Position numbers and translations under genes: made by a program. From the NCBI RefSeq assembly GCF_900091655.1, contig NZ_LT594621.1, forward strand, positions 1,984,001 through 2,048,000: 64,000 bases of DNA, given 5' to 3'. Of this stretch, positions 26,807 through 37,500 are shown one piece after another. This stretch comes from Culturomica massiliensis. Lineage in GTDB: Bacteria > Bacteroidota > Bacteroidia > Bacteroidales > Marinifilaceae. The number at the start of each line of letters is the position of its first letter. The stretch's first letter is position 1. The notes under the pieces are model-generated. The model saw only the letters and a list, made by a program, of their open reading frames with translations, was not told where the DNA came from and ran no database searches.

Positions 26807-28324
26807 CTATTTTTTTATCTGTCCATTTGAATCAATCTCACCCTGCGGAGTAAAAAAGAAATTATTCGTAGCAGGATTAAATTTTCTACCCACAGCAGCT
26901 AAGGCTGATTCTGCCTTGCCCCAACGGCGTAAATCATAGAAACGGTAGTTTTCCAGTGCAAATTCTACAATACGTTCGTGCTCGATCTGTGCTCTTACTT
27001 CAGCCTGAGAAGAACCTTTCATTCCCGGCATATTGGCACGAGCTCTCACCTCATCAATCAATGGTTTAGCCAATTCCGGATGATTAAGTTCATTATATGC
27101 CTCTGCCCGCATCAACAATACATTGGCATAACGCATTAATATGATATTCATAGCTGTTTCATAAGTAGACATTCCCGAATATTTAACCGGAAGATATTTC
27201 CGGAATACCGGTTTGTTAACCTCAAACAAGTCGTCATAATTCCAATCCCATACTTTTTCAGGACTACCGTTAAAATAATCATCTTTGAACCAAAGAGTAC
27301 TATACAAACGACTATCATAACGTCCCATCAATGAAATTTTACCTTCTTTCTTGAACTCATTAAATAACATATCTGAAGGTAATATTCCTTCCCAACCACC
27401 TAACTCTGAAGATGCAACCCAATACTGAGTCTGATGCTTGTAATATGCATTACCGGATGTCGTAGGAGAGAACTGAACCTCCAATAAAGATTCTACGGAA
27501 TTTTCATTTGAACCGTCAAACATTCCGATCCATTTATTCATCGGAACCAAGCTATAACCTACAAAATTTTCAGGTTTCAATACTTCTACGGCACTTGTCA
27601 AAAATTCATCTTTACGGGTCGGTTCTTCATACGCCCTTGTTAAATAAGCATAACCTAAGTAAGCATTAGCCGTTGCAGAAGTAACCCGTCCTTTATCTGA
27701 ATCACCTCGTGTCATCGGTAATTTGGTGGCTGCATATTCGAAATCCTTCATGATAAAATCCCAGGCATAGTCCCGAGAAGATAAAGCCTTATCAATATCC
27801 GACTCTGAAGTAATGTATTTTTCACGTACAATAATCTTCTCCCAGTTCATTAACAAAACCATATGATAATAACCTCTCATAAAGCGGGCTTCGGCAATAA
27901 TACGCTCCTGCATACCTTGCTCAAATACGGCAGGATCCATAGCACTGACTTTATCTATTACCTGATTGGAATAACTTAAGCCCCAATAATTGTAACTCCA
28001 TATACTCGCAGGCGTACTACTAGTCATAGTATAACTAAAATTATAAATAGAAGTCATATAACCATAACTGGAAGCACCTTTCCCCATCTCAACTACATCT
28101 TCCCGAAAAGGTTCAAATACAAATTTCAATTCATGGAATTCCCAGCTTCCTCCATAATACAATTGTGAATAAGCCGCTGACAATCCGGAAAGAGCCTCAC
28201 TTTGAGTTTTCCAATAGTTACCCGATGTTGATTGATCTGGAGATTCAACTGTCAGAAAATCCTCACATCCTGACAATCCCAGTAATAACATGGGTATATA
28301 TATCAGATTTAATATCTTTCTCAT
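26807..28324 (-). CDS. SusD/RagB family outer-membrane lipoprotein
   Basis: This 505-aa lipoprotein is the glycan- or peptide-capturing partner of a SusC TonB-dependent channel. The lipobox is LLLGLSGC with Cys20, then EDFLTVESPDQSTSGNYWKT, a typical SusD start. Helical TPR-like segments (ARFMRGYYHMVLLMNWEKI, ATANAYLGYAYLTRAYEEP) and the C-terminal NIILMRYANVLLMRAEAYNEL, RIVEFALENYRFYDLRRWGKA are family hallmarks. The frame opens at a TTG two codons upstream, but the ATG giving MRKIL is the likely start. It lies 21 bp after the susC gene and precedes a terminator. The ligand is unknown. Confidence 0.96.
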   Translation of the reverse strand: MRKILNLIYIPMLLLGLSGCEDFLTVESPDQSTSGNYWKTQSEALSGLSAAYSQLYYGGSWEFHELKFVFEPFREDVVEMGKGASSYGYMTSIYNFSYTMTSSTPASIWSYNYWGLSYSNQVIDKVSAMDPAVFEQGMQERIIAEARFMRGYYHMVLLMNWEKIIVREKYITSESDIDKALSSRDYAWDFIMKDFEYAATKLPMTRGDSDKGRVTSATANAYLGYAYLTRAYEEPTRKDEFLTSAVEVLKPENFVGYSLVPMNKWIGMFDGSNENSVESLLEVQFSPTTSGNAYYKHQTQYWVASSELGGWEGILPSDMLFNEFKKEGKISLMGRYDSRLYSTLWFKDDYFNGSPEKVWDWNYDDLFEVNKPVFRKYLPVKYSGMSTYETAMNIILMRYANVLLMRAEAYNELNHPELAKPLIDEVRARANMPGMKGSSQAEVRAQIEHERIVEFALENYRFYDLRRWGKAESALAAVGRKFNPATNNFFFTPQGEIDSNGQIKK

Positions 28325-28345
28325 AATCAATATTTTTATCAGTTA

Positions 28346-31300
28346 TTAAAAAGTTACTTGCAAGCCGAAAACGAACGACTTAGTAAACGGATAAATATTA
28401 CTATCAATACCTGTATTTAATACATTACTTTGTGCAAATTCAGGATCTACACCACTGTATTTCGTCCAAGTCCACAGATTATCTGCACTCACATATACCC
28501 GGATTTTCTCCATATTGATCTTATTCAACCACATTTTCGGCAATGTGTATCCTACCTGAACCTGGCGCAGACGAATAAAATCTCCGTCTTCTAAGAAACG
28601 ATCTGATTCACGTATATTATCATTCGGATCTCCTAAAACAGCACGTGGCATAGTAGTATTCCGGTTCTCAGGTGTCCAAGCTCTCAGTGTCGAACGAGAC
28701 ATATTATATACTTCATTCATTCCTTCAATTTTTGTCCGCGTACCATTAAAAATCTTATGTCCCCAACCACTGCCAATTAAGGCAGAAAAATCAAATCCTT
28801 TATATTGGGCTCCCAATGATAAATTGGCTTCTACTTTGGGCATACCGCTGCCCATCTCAACTTTATCATCACCGTCTATCACTCCGTTATTATCTTTATC
28901 CTTAAAACGAATATCTCCGGGCTTTGCATTCGGCTGAATAAGCTTGCCGTCCTTACTATGGGCATATACTTCTGCCATATTCTGGAAAATACCGTCTGTC
29001 TCATAAAGATAGAACGTTGCAACTGATTTTCCCTTACGTGTCTGAGTTGCAGAGAATCCACCGTAAAGAATCTGATCCGGGTTAGCCATTTTCACAACCT
29101 TATTTTTTAAATAAGTAACATTGAAACCGGCGTTCCAACTAAATTCTCCAATCATATCCCGGTAGTTAACATCAAATTCAACTCCTGAATTCCGCATCGT
29201 TCCTACATTCAAAATCGGATTAGCTATACCAGCAGAAGGCGCTAATTTTTTAGTAATCAACAAATCTATGGTTTTATTATTAAAATAATTAAGAGCTCCC
29301 GACAACTTTCCATCAAACAAACCGTAATCAAAACCGATATTTATAGACTGACTGGTTTCCCACTTAATTTCCCGGTTTTCCATATCATTCGCAATTGTTG
29401 CCAACCAAGGATTTTTACCTGTCCCCTGTACATATCCCAAACTTCCGCCGTTACCTTGAGTCATCAATGCTAAGTAAGCATATGAATCTAAAACATTTTC
29501 ATTACCTAAACGTCCCCAGCTTCCCCGCAATTTTAAATTAGAAATAACACCGTCTTTGGGAAAAAATTCTTCTTCACTGATTCTCCAGCCCAATGCAACC
29601 GACGGGAAAGTTCCCCAACGGGAATCCGGTCCGAATTTTGAGGAAGCATCACGACGAACAGTCACCTGTAACAAATAACGATCTTTGAAAGAGTAATTCA
29701 AACGTCCAAAATAAGAAAGGCGATTATATATCGTATTCGTACCTTCTCCGGAAAAGGTACCACCATTAGCAGCATTCGGAGTATTCCAATTCGGATTCGG
29801 GAAACCAGCAGGAATATCCTCACCATCAACTGTCGTTTTTCCTTCCCCCGTCAAAGTATTATAATTACTCTTTTCCATAGAAACAGAAACACCGGCCATA
29901 AAAGTAACAGCATGTTGATTGAATTTTTTATTAAATGTCAAATAATTATCAACAGTCTGGTTTTCCCAATAAGAACGTTTTTCTATTACTATCGGGAATT
30001 TTACAGATTCCGTCGGACTTGATTGATAATCCGGAGTATGATAATAATACTGGGTATTTGTACCATTATAATAATAAGCAGTCTTGAATTGTAACCATTC
30101 TGTAAAATTAGCTGTTACAGAAAATGTTGCCACAACATCCTGTGTTTTTGTACGATTATTTTTAAAATGTGCGTCAGCTACGGGATTATGTGTCGCAGCC
30201 AATCCATCGTCCATATTAGCAATACCGTAACCATATTTCTGTGTAGGATCCAATACAGGAGTTAAAGGACTTGAACGATACACTTCCGTTAACGAGAAAT
30301 CAGGATCACTATATCTTTTAGCCGTATATGTCAAACCTGCTGAAATATCAAAAATAGATTTTTTTGTATCTACTTTCATACGTGCATTCTGCATAAGATA
30401 CTTATTATCCAACACCACACCTTGCTCATCATATATATTGGCTGATATAGAGAATTGAGTATTCTCACTACCGCCACGTACTGATACGTTATGACTTTGT
30501 GAATAACCTGTACGGAACACCTCATCCTGCCAATCAGTATCAGCCGTTGCATCTTTAGTTACATAAGCAGGCAAAGGCAAGGGCTTAGCATACATATTAT
30601 ATTGCTCATACATCATACGACCCATGGTTTTAAAACCTTTTGCGTCCAGCATATCAAAAAGATTAGTCACCTTCTTCAAAGATACGTAAGAGTTAATATC
30701 AACCTTCACTTCGCCTTTTTTTCCACTTTTAGTAGTAATGATAACTACACCATTAGCAGCAACAGACCCGTAAATAGCAGCAGCAGCACCATCCTTTAAT
30801 ACCTCCATCGATTTGATATCATTAGGGGCTAATGTAGAAATATCTCCGGGGAAACCATCTATAATATACAAAGGCTCACTACTGCCATAAGTACCGAATC
30901 CTCTAATTTTCACATAAACACCCTGGCCAGCCAATCCACCAAATTTAGAAACACTTACACCGGCAACTTGCCCCTGTAATGCTTCAGCAATATTAATTGT
31001 TGATTTTTCAGCCAATTTTTCAGCATCTACAGAAGTAATCGCACCGGTCAAATCACTCTTCTTCATTGTACCGTACCCGATCACCACCACTTCTTCCAAC
31101 TGCTCTACATCTTCCAATAAAGTGATTTTAAGATTATTCTGGCCTGTTACCGGAACTTCCTGTGTTTTATAACCGGTAAAAGACACGACCAATACGTTTC
31201 CTTTATCCACGATCAATTCAAAATTACCGTCAATATCAGTAGCGACACCGTTAGTCGTCCCTTTGATCAGGATATTTACGCCGGGAATTGTGATTCCCTT

Positions 31301-31426
31301 ATTATCAACCACCGTACCCTTCAACGAATAACTTTGCGCCATTGCCCCGAAAGGTATAAACCAAACGAGCATCATAAGCAGTACTTGTTGCAAGTACTTC
31401 ATCTTACCTATTGCTTTATTTTTCAT
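28346..31426 (-). CDS. SusC/RagA family TonB-linked outer membrane protein
   Basis: This 1026-aa TonB-dependent transporter imports the ligand bound by the paired SusD. After the signal peptide (WFIPFGAMAQ) comes the carboxypeptidase-regulatory-like domain (SLKGTVVDNKGITIPGVNIL), a TonB-box region (EEVVVIGYGTMKKSDLTGAI), the plug (GSSEPLYIIDGFPGDIS, IEVLKDGAAAAIYGS-like MEVLKDGAAAAIYGS), and a 22-strand barrel ending YPFTKSFVFGLQVTF. No extra N-terminal STN domain is present, so no anti-sigma signalling is expected. The DNA of this pair looks more AT-rich than the flanking genes. It follows the module-sharing lipoprotein genes on the same strand. Confidence 0.97.
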   Translation of the reverse strand: MKNKAIGKMKYLQQVLLMMLVWFIPFGAMAQSYSLKGTVVDNKGITIPGVNILIKGTTNGVATDIDGNFELIVDKGNVLVVSFTGYKTQEVPVTGQNNLKITLLEDVEQLEEVVVIGYGTMKKSDLTGAITSVDAEKLAEKSTINIAEALQGQVAGVSVSKFGGLAGQGVYVKIRGFGTYGSSEPLYIIDGFPGDISTLAPNDIKSMEVLKDGAAAAIYGSVAANGVVIITTKSGKKGEVKVDINSYVSLKKVTNLFDMLDAKGFKTMGRMMYEQYNMYAKPLPLPAYVTKDATADTDWQDEVFRTGYSQSHNVSVRGGSENTQFSISANIYDEQGVVLDNKYLMQNARMKVDTKKSIFDISAGLTYTAKRYSDPDFSLTEVYRSSPLTPVLDPTQKYGYGIANMDDGLAATHNPVADAHFKNNRTKTQDVVATFSVTANFTEWLQFKTAYYYNGTNTQYYYHTPDYQSSPTESVKFPIVIEKRSYWENQTVDNYLTFNKKFNQHAVTFMAGVSVSMEKSNYNTLTGEGKTTVDGEDIPAGFPNPNWNTPNAANGGTFSGEGTNTIYNRLSYFGRLNYSFKDRYLLQVTVRRDASSKFGPDSRWGTFPSVALGWRISEEEFFPKDGVISNLKLRGSWGRLGNENVLDSYAYLALMTQGNGGSLGYVQGTGKNPWLATIANDMENREIKWETSQSINIGFDYGLFDGKLSGALNYFNNKTIDLLITKKLAPSAGIANPILNVGTMRNSGVEFDVNYRDMIGEFSWNAGFNVTYLKNKVVKMANPDQILYGGFSATQTRKGKSVATFYLYETDGIFQNMAEVYAHSKDGKLIQPNAKPGDIRFKDKDNNGVIDGDDKVEMGSGMPKVEANLSLGAQYKGFDFSALIGSGWGHKIFNGTRTKIEGMNEVYNMSRSTLRAWTPENRNTTMPRAVLGDPNDNIRESDRFLEDGDFIRLRQVQVGYTLPKMWLNKINMEKIRVYVSADNLWTWTKYSGVDPEFAQSNVLNTGIDSNIYPFTKSFVFGLQVTF

Positions 31427-31452
31427 GCTATATTATTTAGATTTAATATTTA

Positions 31453-32439
31453 TCACTTTTCCGATACCGTCTGTCCGGCTTTGATATCGTATCCCCACGC
31501 ATCGTAAGCTATTCCATCTACCTCACATTCACCGCCAGCAGATACTGTAATTTTAATCCAGGCATTGCAAATTTTTCCGGACACTTTACCGGACAGGCTG
31601 ATTTTCGCACCGATATAAGCTGTTTTTCCTTCCCATTCCGTATAGGCTCCGGAATACAATACCGGCATATATACGTAATTAGCATCATCCGCCCATTCAG
31701 GATTAGCAACCCAAGACGCACCTTCTCCAATTACAGCCCCTTCTTCCAGCGGTGTGATATGGATCAAATCGCCTTCTGCCACACCGATAATATCCTGTCC
31801 GTAATTGTCAAAATGAATTCTCTTGGCACTGGGAGCTGTTCCAACTGCAACAGAAGTCTGGAAGAAACCGGCAACCTGCACTTCATTGAGCATAACGGCC
31901 AACCAATTCTGTTTATCCATATCTACGGTACCTTTAAAATCGGCAATATACACAATCGTATTGTCCGGTTCTGGTTCCGGTTCCGGCTTCGGTTCTTCAA
32001 CCTTTTCTGCCTCCACAGGAACTTCTAAATTCAAATGAGAAACCTTGGCATTCTGAGACATAAAATCGATCTTTAAAAGTTTTGTCATACCTGCTTCTAC
32101 TGCATCAGCTTCCACTGTACAACTAAATTCAAAAGAACGCTTTCCTTTTTCTATCGTAAAATGTTCCCGGGAAAAGGTCACTTTATCAGCACTCACCTCA
32201 CTATTATCAGCAACCTTTACTTCAAACCCGATGGCTTCCGGAGATTTCGCATCGACAGCCACACTCAACTGAACCGTTGCAGCCTCCGTCGCTCCCTGGG
32301 CAAAGAAAACTTTAGCAGGTACCGCTGCCGCTGCCGAACTCACTTCCTTCAAATCAATGGCATTATCGTCATCACTACAGCCCTGAATAATCAGAAAACT
32401 GCACACAACCAATAACGCTTGTAAAACATACTTTTTCAT
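31453..32439 (-). CDS. Surface lipoprotein sharing modules with the 3211-aa protein
   Basis: This 328-aa lipoprotein (lipobox LIIQGC, Cys21) has two parts joined by an acidic proline linker (EEPKPEPEPEPDN). The first part, residues 35-145, looks like an Ig-type domain. The second, 155-325, follows the pattern of the modules in the giant protein upstream: WEGKTAYIGAKI, then an IKITVSAGG strand, then YDAWGYDIKAGQTVS, matching W-x-GKxAYxG ... GWxxI ... DxAY ... IxAG there. I infer a cell-surface binding protein working with the adjacent SusC/SusD. I know no function for the family. A -7-like element, TATTTTTG, lies about 45 bp upstream. Confidence 0.75.
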   Translation of the reverse strand: MKKYVLQALLVVCSFLIIQGCSDDDNAIDLKEVSSAAAAVPAKVFFAQGATEAATVQLSVAVDAKSPEAIGFEVKVADNSEVSADKVTFSREHFTIEKGKRSFEFSCTVEADAVEAGMTKLLKIDFMSQNAKVSHLNLEVPVEAEKVEEPKPEPEPEPDNTIVYIADFKGTVDMDKQNWLAVMLNEVQVAGFFQTSVAVGTAPSAKRIHFDNYGQDIIGVAEGDLIHITPLEEGAVIGEGASWVANPEWADDANYVYMPVLYSGAYTEWEGKTAYIGAKISLSGKVSGKICNAWIKITVSAGGECEVDGIAYDAWGYDIKAGQTVSEK

Positions 32440-32482
32440 TTGTTCTGGTGTTTATATTTATTGATAATAAAAAATCGTTACG

Positions 32483-32490
32483 CAAAAATA
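32483..32490 (-). promoter_or_regulatory. Possible -7 element upstream of the module-sharing lipoprotein
   Basis: TATTTTTG on the minus strand fits TAnnTTTG. No TTTG is present 19-21 bp upstream, so this is a weak call. If real, the lipoprotein-susCD part can be transcribed separately from the porP part. Confidence 0.4.
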
Positions 32491-32658
32491 GAATGGCAAC
32501 TACACAATCGTTTTAAATTTTACACATTCCGAGCCTACAAAAAGCTATTTTACAGGTATTTTAAATCTACACGCCACAAACCAATATACTATAAACCAAT
32601 AAAATAACTTTTTGCAGAAATCTACATTTCAGATATTTTTCAAATACGAAATAAAAAT

Positions 32659-33585
32659 TTACTCGGGATCAGAAATAAACAATGTATAATCTTCAAATTC
32701 GCCGGAATCAATATAACCGCATCCCCCATTATCGATATCTGTATCGGGTTTAGCAAAGAAACCGACCCGGATACCGGTCAGACCGACCGACGCATCCGCC
32801 GGAATAGTAATCTCACCTGTCAACGGATTAGCAGCAGCAGCTTTATCCATATCCTGACGCAAAATAAGTTCGTCTTTCCCGTCAAAACGCCCGTCCCGGT
32901 TCCAGTCGATAAAGAATACAATTTCATAAATATCCCCATCTCCTGTTTTCCACCAATCCGGAGTCAACTTGTAGCTATAGGTTTCCCCTTTTACCGCTTC
33001 TCCCCGAATATCAGAATAATTCACAACGGCAGAATTTCCATAATAGTCGGCAGCATCGGCAGTCAAAACCGCATTGTTGATGCCGGCAAATTCAAACCCA
33101 TTGATTCCGGCATACATACCCCAGTTCGACTCGGGCAAACAATATTCCGGACGCGGAGAACGAATAGCTCCCATCGTAATATTGCATACGATATAAGAGG
33201 TATCGGCAAAAACGGCATCAGAACTACTCATATCGATACGGATTTTTTGTGCGTCCCCATCGGCAAAGTTTTCCTGCAAAATAATCAGTTTCCCATACGT
33301 CTTGCTATTGCCTTTACCAATCCACAGGGTAGACTTTTCTATCCTAAAATGCTTATTCAACTTAGCCGTTGTCTCTCCGTTTACCGATAACAAAATATGT
33401 GTATCCTCGTTTACCGGACGGTCGGCTATAACATCAAATACGACCGGGATATCCTTATCCTGCAACACAACATCCCGCATATGAAGTCCCCCTACCGTCA
33501 ATTTCACCGCAGGTGCAGGCGTATCGCTCTCACACGAAAAAAGCAGAGCGGCAAGCGGAATCAATACTAAATATATTCTTTTCAT
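32659..33585 (-). CDS. GEVED domain-containing lipoprotein
   Basis: This 308-aa lipoprotein (lipobox LAALLFSC, Cys18) has an Ig-like N-terminal domain and a C-terminal GEVED domain. The GEVED marks are IVFFIDWNRDGRFDGKDELI, a predicted Ca-binding DxDxDG-type loop, ITIPADASVGLTGIRVGF, and the closing DSGEFEDYTLFIS. GEVED domains are beta-sandwich modules found in many secreted Bacteroidota proteins, often with PKD domains. The same domain occurs three times in the giant protein of this locus. A binding role at the cell surface is inferred. Confidence 0.82.
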   Translation of the reverse strand: MKRIYLVLIPLAALLFSCESDTPAPAVKLTVGGLHMRDVVLQDKDIPVVFDVIADRPVNEDTHILLSVNGETTAKLNKHFRIEKSTLWIGKGNSKTYGKLIILQENFADGDAQKIRIDMSSSDAVFADTSYIVCNITMGAIRSPRPEYCLPESNWGMYAGINGFEFAGINNAVLTADAADYYGNSAVVNYSDIRGEAVKGETYSYKLTPDWWKTGDGDIYEIVFFIDWNRDGRFDGKDELILRQDMDKAAAANPLTGEITIPADASVGLTGIRVGFFAKPDTDIDNGGCGYIDSGEFEDYTLFISDPE

Positions 33586-33682
33586 ATCTCTAATTCTTAA
33601 TTGTTAATTTACCTATTTGTCAGCCGTCTGATTGCCCGGGAACACGCCCCATGATACAACCAAACGCTCGACAAATAATCCC

Positions 33683-34528
33683 TTAATCCCTGTTCATCTT
33701 GAAACCCAATGATATTTCAAATGACTTTTTGGACAAATCCGACAATTCCCCGGTATTGATTCCATAACAAGCTCCTACCGTCAACATTTTAATAACCTCT
33801 ACGTTCGCCATAATATTTATCCCCTGGTTTTCACGGTAAGTTGCACCAACTCCGGCCAGATTCCGGTAACCGAACATCGCCCCGGCTTCATAAAAATTAT
33901 CAAATTTATTATTGTAGCAATACATCGCCAGCGGACGGATGTACCAGTTTTTAGAGACGGAAATATCATAGGAGCCGGTGAAATAACAATTGGCCATATT
34001 CGTTTCATCCGTATAAAACGAAATATACGAACTGGCGCCAACCACTAATCTTTTCCAACGGTAAGTCAAACCGAATCCTCCGATAAAATTACTTCTATCG
34101 TAATTTTCAAGTACCATACCATTATCGCTGTTAACGGCATCTTCTAACGAATAATGCCATATTTCCGCTCCCAGATACAGACCGAATCCCAGATAGGATT
34201 GTTCACTTATCCGGATATTTACATCGGCATTCGCTCCGATGATGTTGTTATGCCGGTGTCCTACTTTTTCGAAATCACCTTTAACACCGACTCCGACAAA
34301 TTTATTGAATCCATAACGGGCATTGAATCCGGTTGTTTTCGGAGCCCCTTTAAAGCCCGACCATTTCTCACCATACAATACCAGTGCACTGATACCTTTC
34401 TGACCGCTCTCGTAAGAGGGATTCACCAACTCCGGATGCTTCGCCAATTCCAGGTATTGAGATGCCGTTTGTGCCCAGATAGTTCCTGCCATACAGCAAG
34501 CTACTATTACCAATATAATTTTTTTCAT
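33683..34528 (-). CDS. PorP/SprF family type IX secretion membrane protein
   Basis: This 281-aa outer-membrane beta-barrel has a signal peptide ending in AGTIWAQ, followed by the PorP/SprF start TASQYLELAKHPELVNPSYESGQKG (family mark NPSY-x-G). Alternating strands with aromatic caps continue to the C-terminal KSFEISLGFKMNRD. In gliding Flavobacteria, SprF-type proteins are needed to secrete or attach a partner that bears a type-B sorting domain, and the two genes are adjacent. Here it lies 72 bp after the gene of a giant protein with just such a C-terminus, so I infer it is that protein's dedicated partner. Confidence 0.9.
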   Translation of the reverse strand: MKKIILVIVACCMAGTIWAQTASQYLELAKHPELVNPSYESGQKGISALVLYGEKWSGFKGAPKTTGFNARYGFNKFVGVGVKGDFEKVGHRHNNIIGANADVNIRISEQSYLGFGLYLGAEIWHYSLEDAVNSDNGMVLENYDRSNFIGGFGLTYRWKRLVVGASSYISFYTDETNMANCYFTGSYDISVSKNWYIRPLAMYCYNNKFDNFYEAGAMFGYRNLAGVGATYRENQGINIMANVEVIKMLTVGACYGINTGELSDLSKKSFEISLGFKMNRD

Positions 34529-34559
34529 TGTTACTTACTTTATCGTTTAAGCAGCAGGG

Positions 34560-34593
34560 AAGCAGGTTACAGGCAAAAGCCCGTAACCCGCTT
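34560..34593 (-). promoter_or_regulatory. Intercistronic hairpin between the giant protein gene and porP
   Basis: Transcribed on the minus strand, a 15-bp stem with two G-U pairs (AAGCGGGTTACGGG with CCTGTAACCTGCTT) and a short loop lies just past the stop codon. No T run follows it, so it is better read as a processing, stability or attenuation structure than a full terminator. Confidence 0.55.
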
Positions 34594-34599
34594 TTGCTT

Positions 34600-37500
34600 T
34601 TATTTTCTGATCACTTCCACGAAGCTCTTAACAGCCTGAGGTTTACCATTCTCTACATACTTCAAGATATAGTAATAAGTACCGGCAGGCAGGTCTCTCA
34701 TATCGAAATCATCGTAATAATCTTTGGTTTCATAGATAACGACTCCCTGCTGATTGTACATCACCAGACTCTTCTTGATCCCGGCCAATTCCGGAATACG
34801 GAAAATACAATCATGTGTACCGTCGGATACGACCAAGTCCATGATCTTCATATCGGCCCCCTTACGAACAATCTGCATTGTTGCTGTTTTGTATCCGCGA
34901 TAATTCTGATCCTGGATTTCAGCAAACACCGTATATTCGCCCGGAGCATAGGGTAACTGTGCGAAACCGTTGTAAGTCACATCCACAGCCAATCCGGCAG
35001 GATTCGTTTCAACAGCAGCCGTTTTCGTATTCCCGTCATAGGTAAAACGCAAATCGGAAATGCGAACGACAGCCAACGCTTTGGTAATCTCCATTTCACC
35101 GGTCGTAACAATGTCGTAATTTTCATCGATAATCTGAATAGCGTATTCGTAAATACCGCCGTCGACAACCGTATTCGTCACTTCTCCGTCTTTCCGGTAA
35201 ATAATCTCATAATCCAGATTTTCCGGAACAGTCGTAAATTCCAGATCGTGATGATTACCGTCATAAACAAATCTGTCTTTTTGAATCTTCACTTCCGGTG
35301 CAGCCGGTTTAATAACCATAGTTTCCCAGACAACACCTTCGTAATTTACATCCGTAATCGTAGCGATGACAGTATGTTCTCCGACTTCTACCGCACCTTC
35401 CTCACTTCCGTTATAAGTAACTCTCGTTTCAAGGTCTGCCGGTATAGTCTTCACCTTAGCAACATATTTCGGAGTACCGTCAAAGATGTATTCCCGTTCC
35501 AGTATAATGCTTACAGTTCCGTCTATTTTCCGGATAGCGAATTCGGTTTCCAAAGGTTCTGCCATATAATTATCGGCTTCCAACTCGGCAATCAACACAT
35601 AATTACCGCTATTCTTCGGCTCAGCCACCTCTACACCGTTCTGCATATATTTCACCGTTACCATATCTTCATATCCGGCAGGAACAGTAGTAACCTCTGC
35701 CTTCAATGTCTCACCGGTATAATTCTGACGTAAATTGGAAGCAACGATCTGAATCGGCATTTTACGTATTTCCAACTGAGCATGAACATCCTCCACGCTA
35801 TACGGAATCGTTCCGGCATAAGACGCAGTTACATCGTAGATACCGGCATCTTTCGGAGTTACTTCCACACCGTTCTGCTTGTATTCGACACGGATATCAT
35901 TTTTCAATTCAGACGGAGTAGCTGTAAAATCAATCGATTTTACCTGACCGTCATACTCCTGCACCAGATTATCCAATTGAATAGCGCCGAATGCCTTGGA
36001 AGTAATAGTCAGTACTTCACTCTTGACACTCCTGTTTCCATCGGCATCTTCTGCAACCAACGTTACCATGGCAGCTCCTTTCACCTTGAAACTTACAGTC
36101 GGATTCGTCTCAGTCGAAACAGCAGGCTCTCCGTTGTCAAAAGTCCATGTATAGTTTACAGCAGCAACCGAACGGTTGGTAAAACTTACCGGTTCACCGA
36201 CAGCAGCGGCTTTGGCACTGGCCATAAAATCAGCCTTGATAAATTCCCTGGCTTCGATAAAAGCCGGCATTACTTTCGTATCGGTCTTTCCGAATTCATC
36301 CGTTACTTTCAGGGTTACATCATATTTTCCAGGCGTTGCATAAGTTACAACCGGATTTTCCATTGTACTGGTAGCCGGAACACCACCTTCAAATGTCCAT
36401 TCCAAAGATTGAATAGTAGCAGTTGCCGTAGAAGTCGAAGCAAAGTTTACTTCTTCACTTACTGCACATAACGTTTTATCCGTTGTAAAATCAGCCGATA
36501 CTTTGGCCAAGTTGACTACGATAAAGCGATTTTCCTGCAACGTCTTTGCCGTTCCCCCCTGAGGTGTTACAACAACCTGTACATCATAAGCACCTGCAGC
36601 TGCATAGCTGACAACCGGTTGTGCTTCAGTACTGGTAGTGGTCTTAGCTCCTGCAAATGTCCAGGCGTATGCAGCACCTTCCGGAGCCCCTTCTACACTC
36701 AGGATTACCGTTTCGTTTTCACGTACTGCCGGTTTATCGGCAACGATATTCATCACCAATTCGTCATCCCCTCCTGCAGCTCCGATACGTACGGCATAAT
36801 CCTCTGTCGTCCAAGCCTGTCCGCCACATGGGTTAGATACAGCATCATAGCCATCAACCAAAATCCTCATTCTAACCAATCGGTCAGACAATCCAGAAGG
36901 TACTGTTATTGTCCCTGTCTGAGCACTTGTCGTTGTTGATTCAACTCTTATAACTTGCTCCTCTCCTGCAAACTCTCCATTATCATTCCAATCAATCCAT
37001 ACAGTTAAATGTACATCACTATAAGGTACTGTTATACTATAATGAACCGTTTCTCCGGGAGTCATTATAAAAGGCGCCAAGTTTGTAAAATCAAATACAC
37101 CTGTAGAACTACTTCCATCCCTCTCCACATCATTACTGATTTCTCCAAATTGAACTGATCGTAAAAATACACCTGCCCATGGATTTATAGCAGGTATACA
37201 GGCCGTTTTCAAAGCAGAAACAACAATCACAACACTTTTCGTCTGCGTTTCTCCGTTACCGGTCACAGTCAATGTAACCGTATACGTACCGGCAGCCGCA
37301 AAAGCATGTGTTGCATTTTCCGTCGTAACAGCTCCCGAACCGTCACCGAAATCCCAACTATAAGTTTCAGCCCCGATCGAGGTATTTGTAAATACAACAT
37401 CCGTACCGCTGTTCACCTTTGTCGACGAAGCGGTAAAAGCAGCTCTCAGCAAGAAAGGGTTCACTGTAATGTAATTGCTCTTCTTCACTGCACGCTGTGA

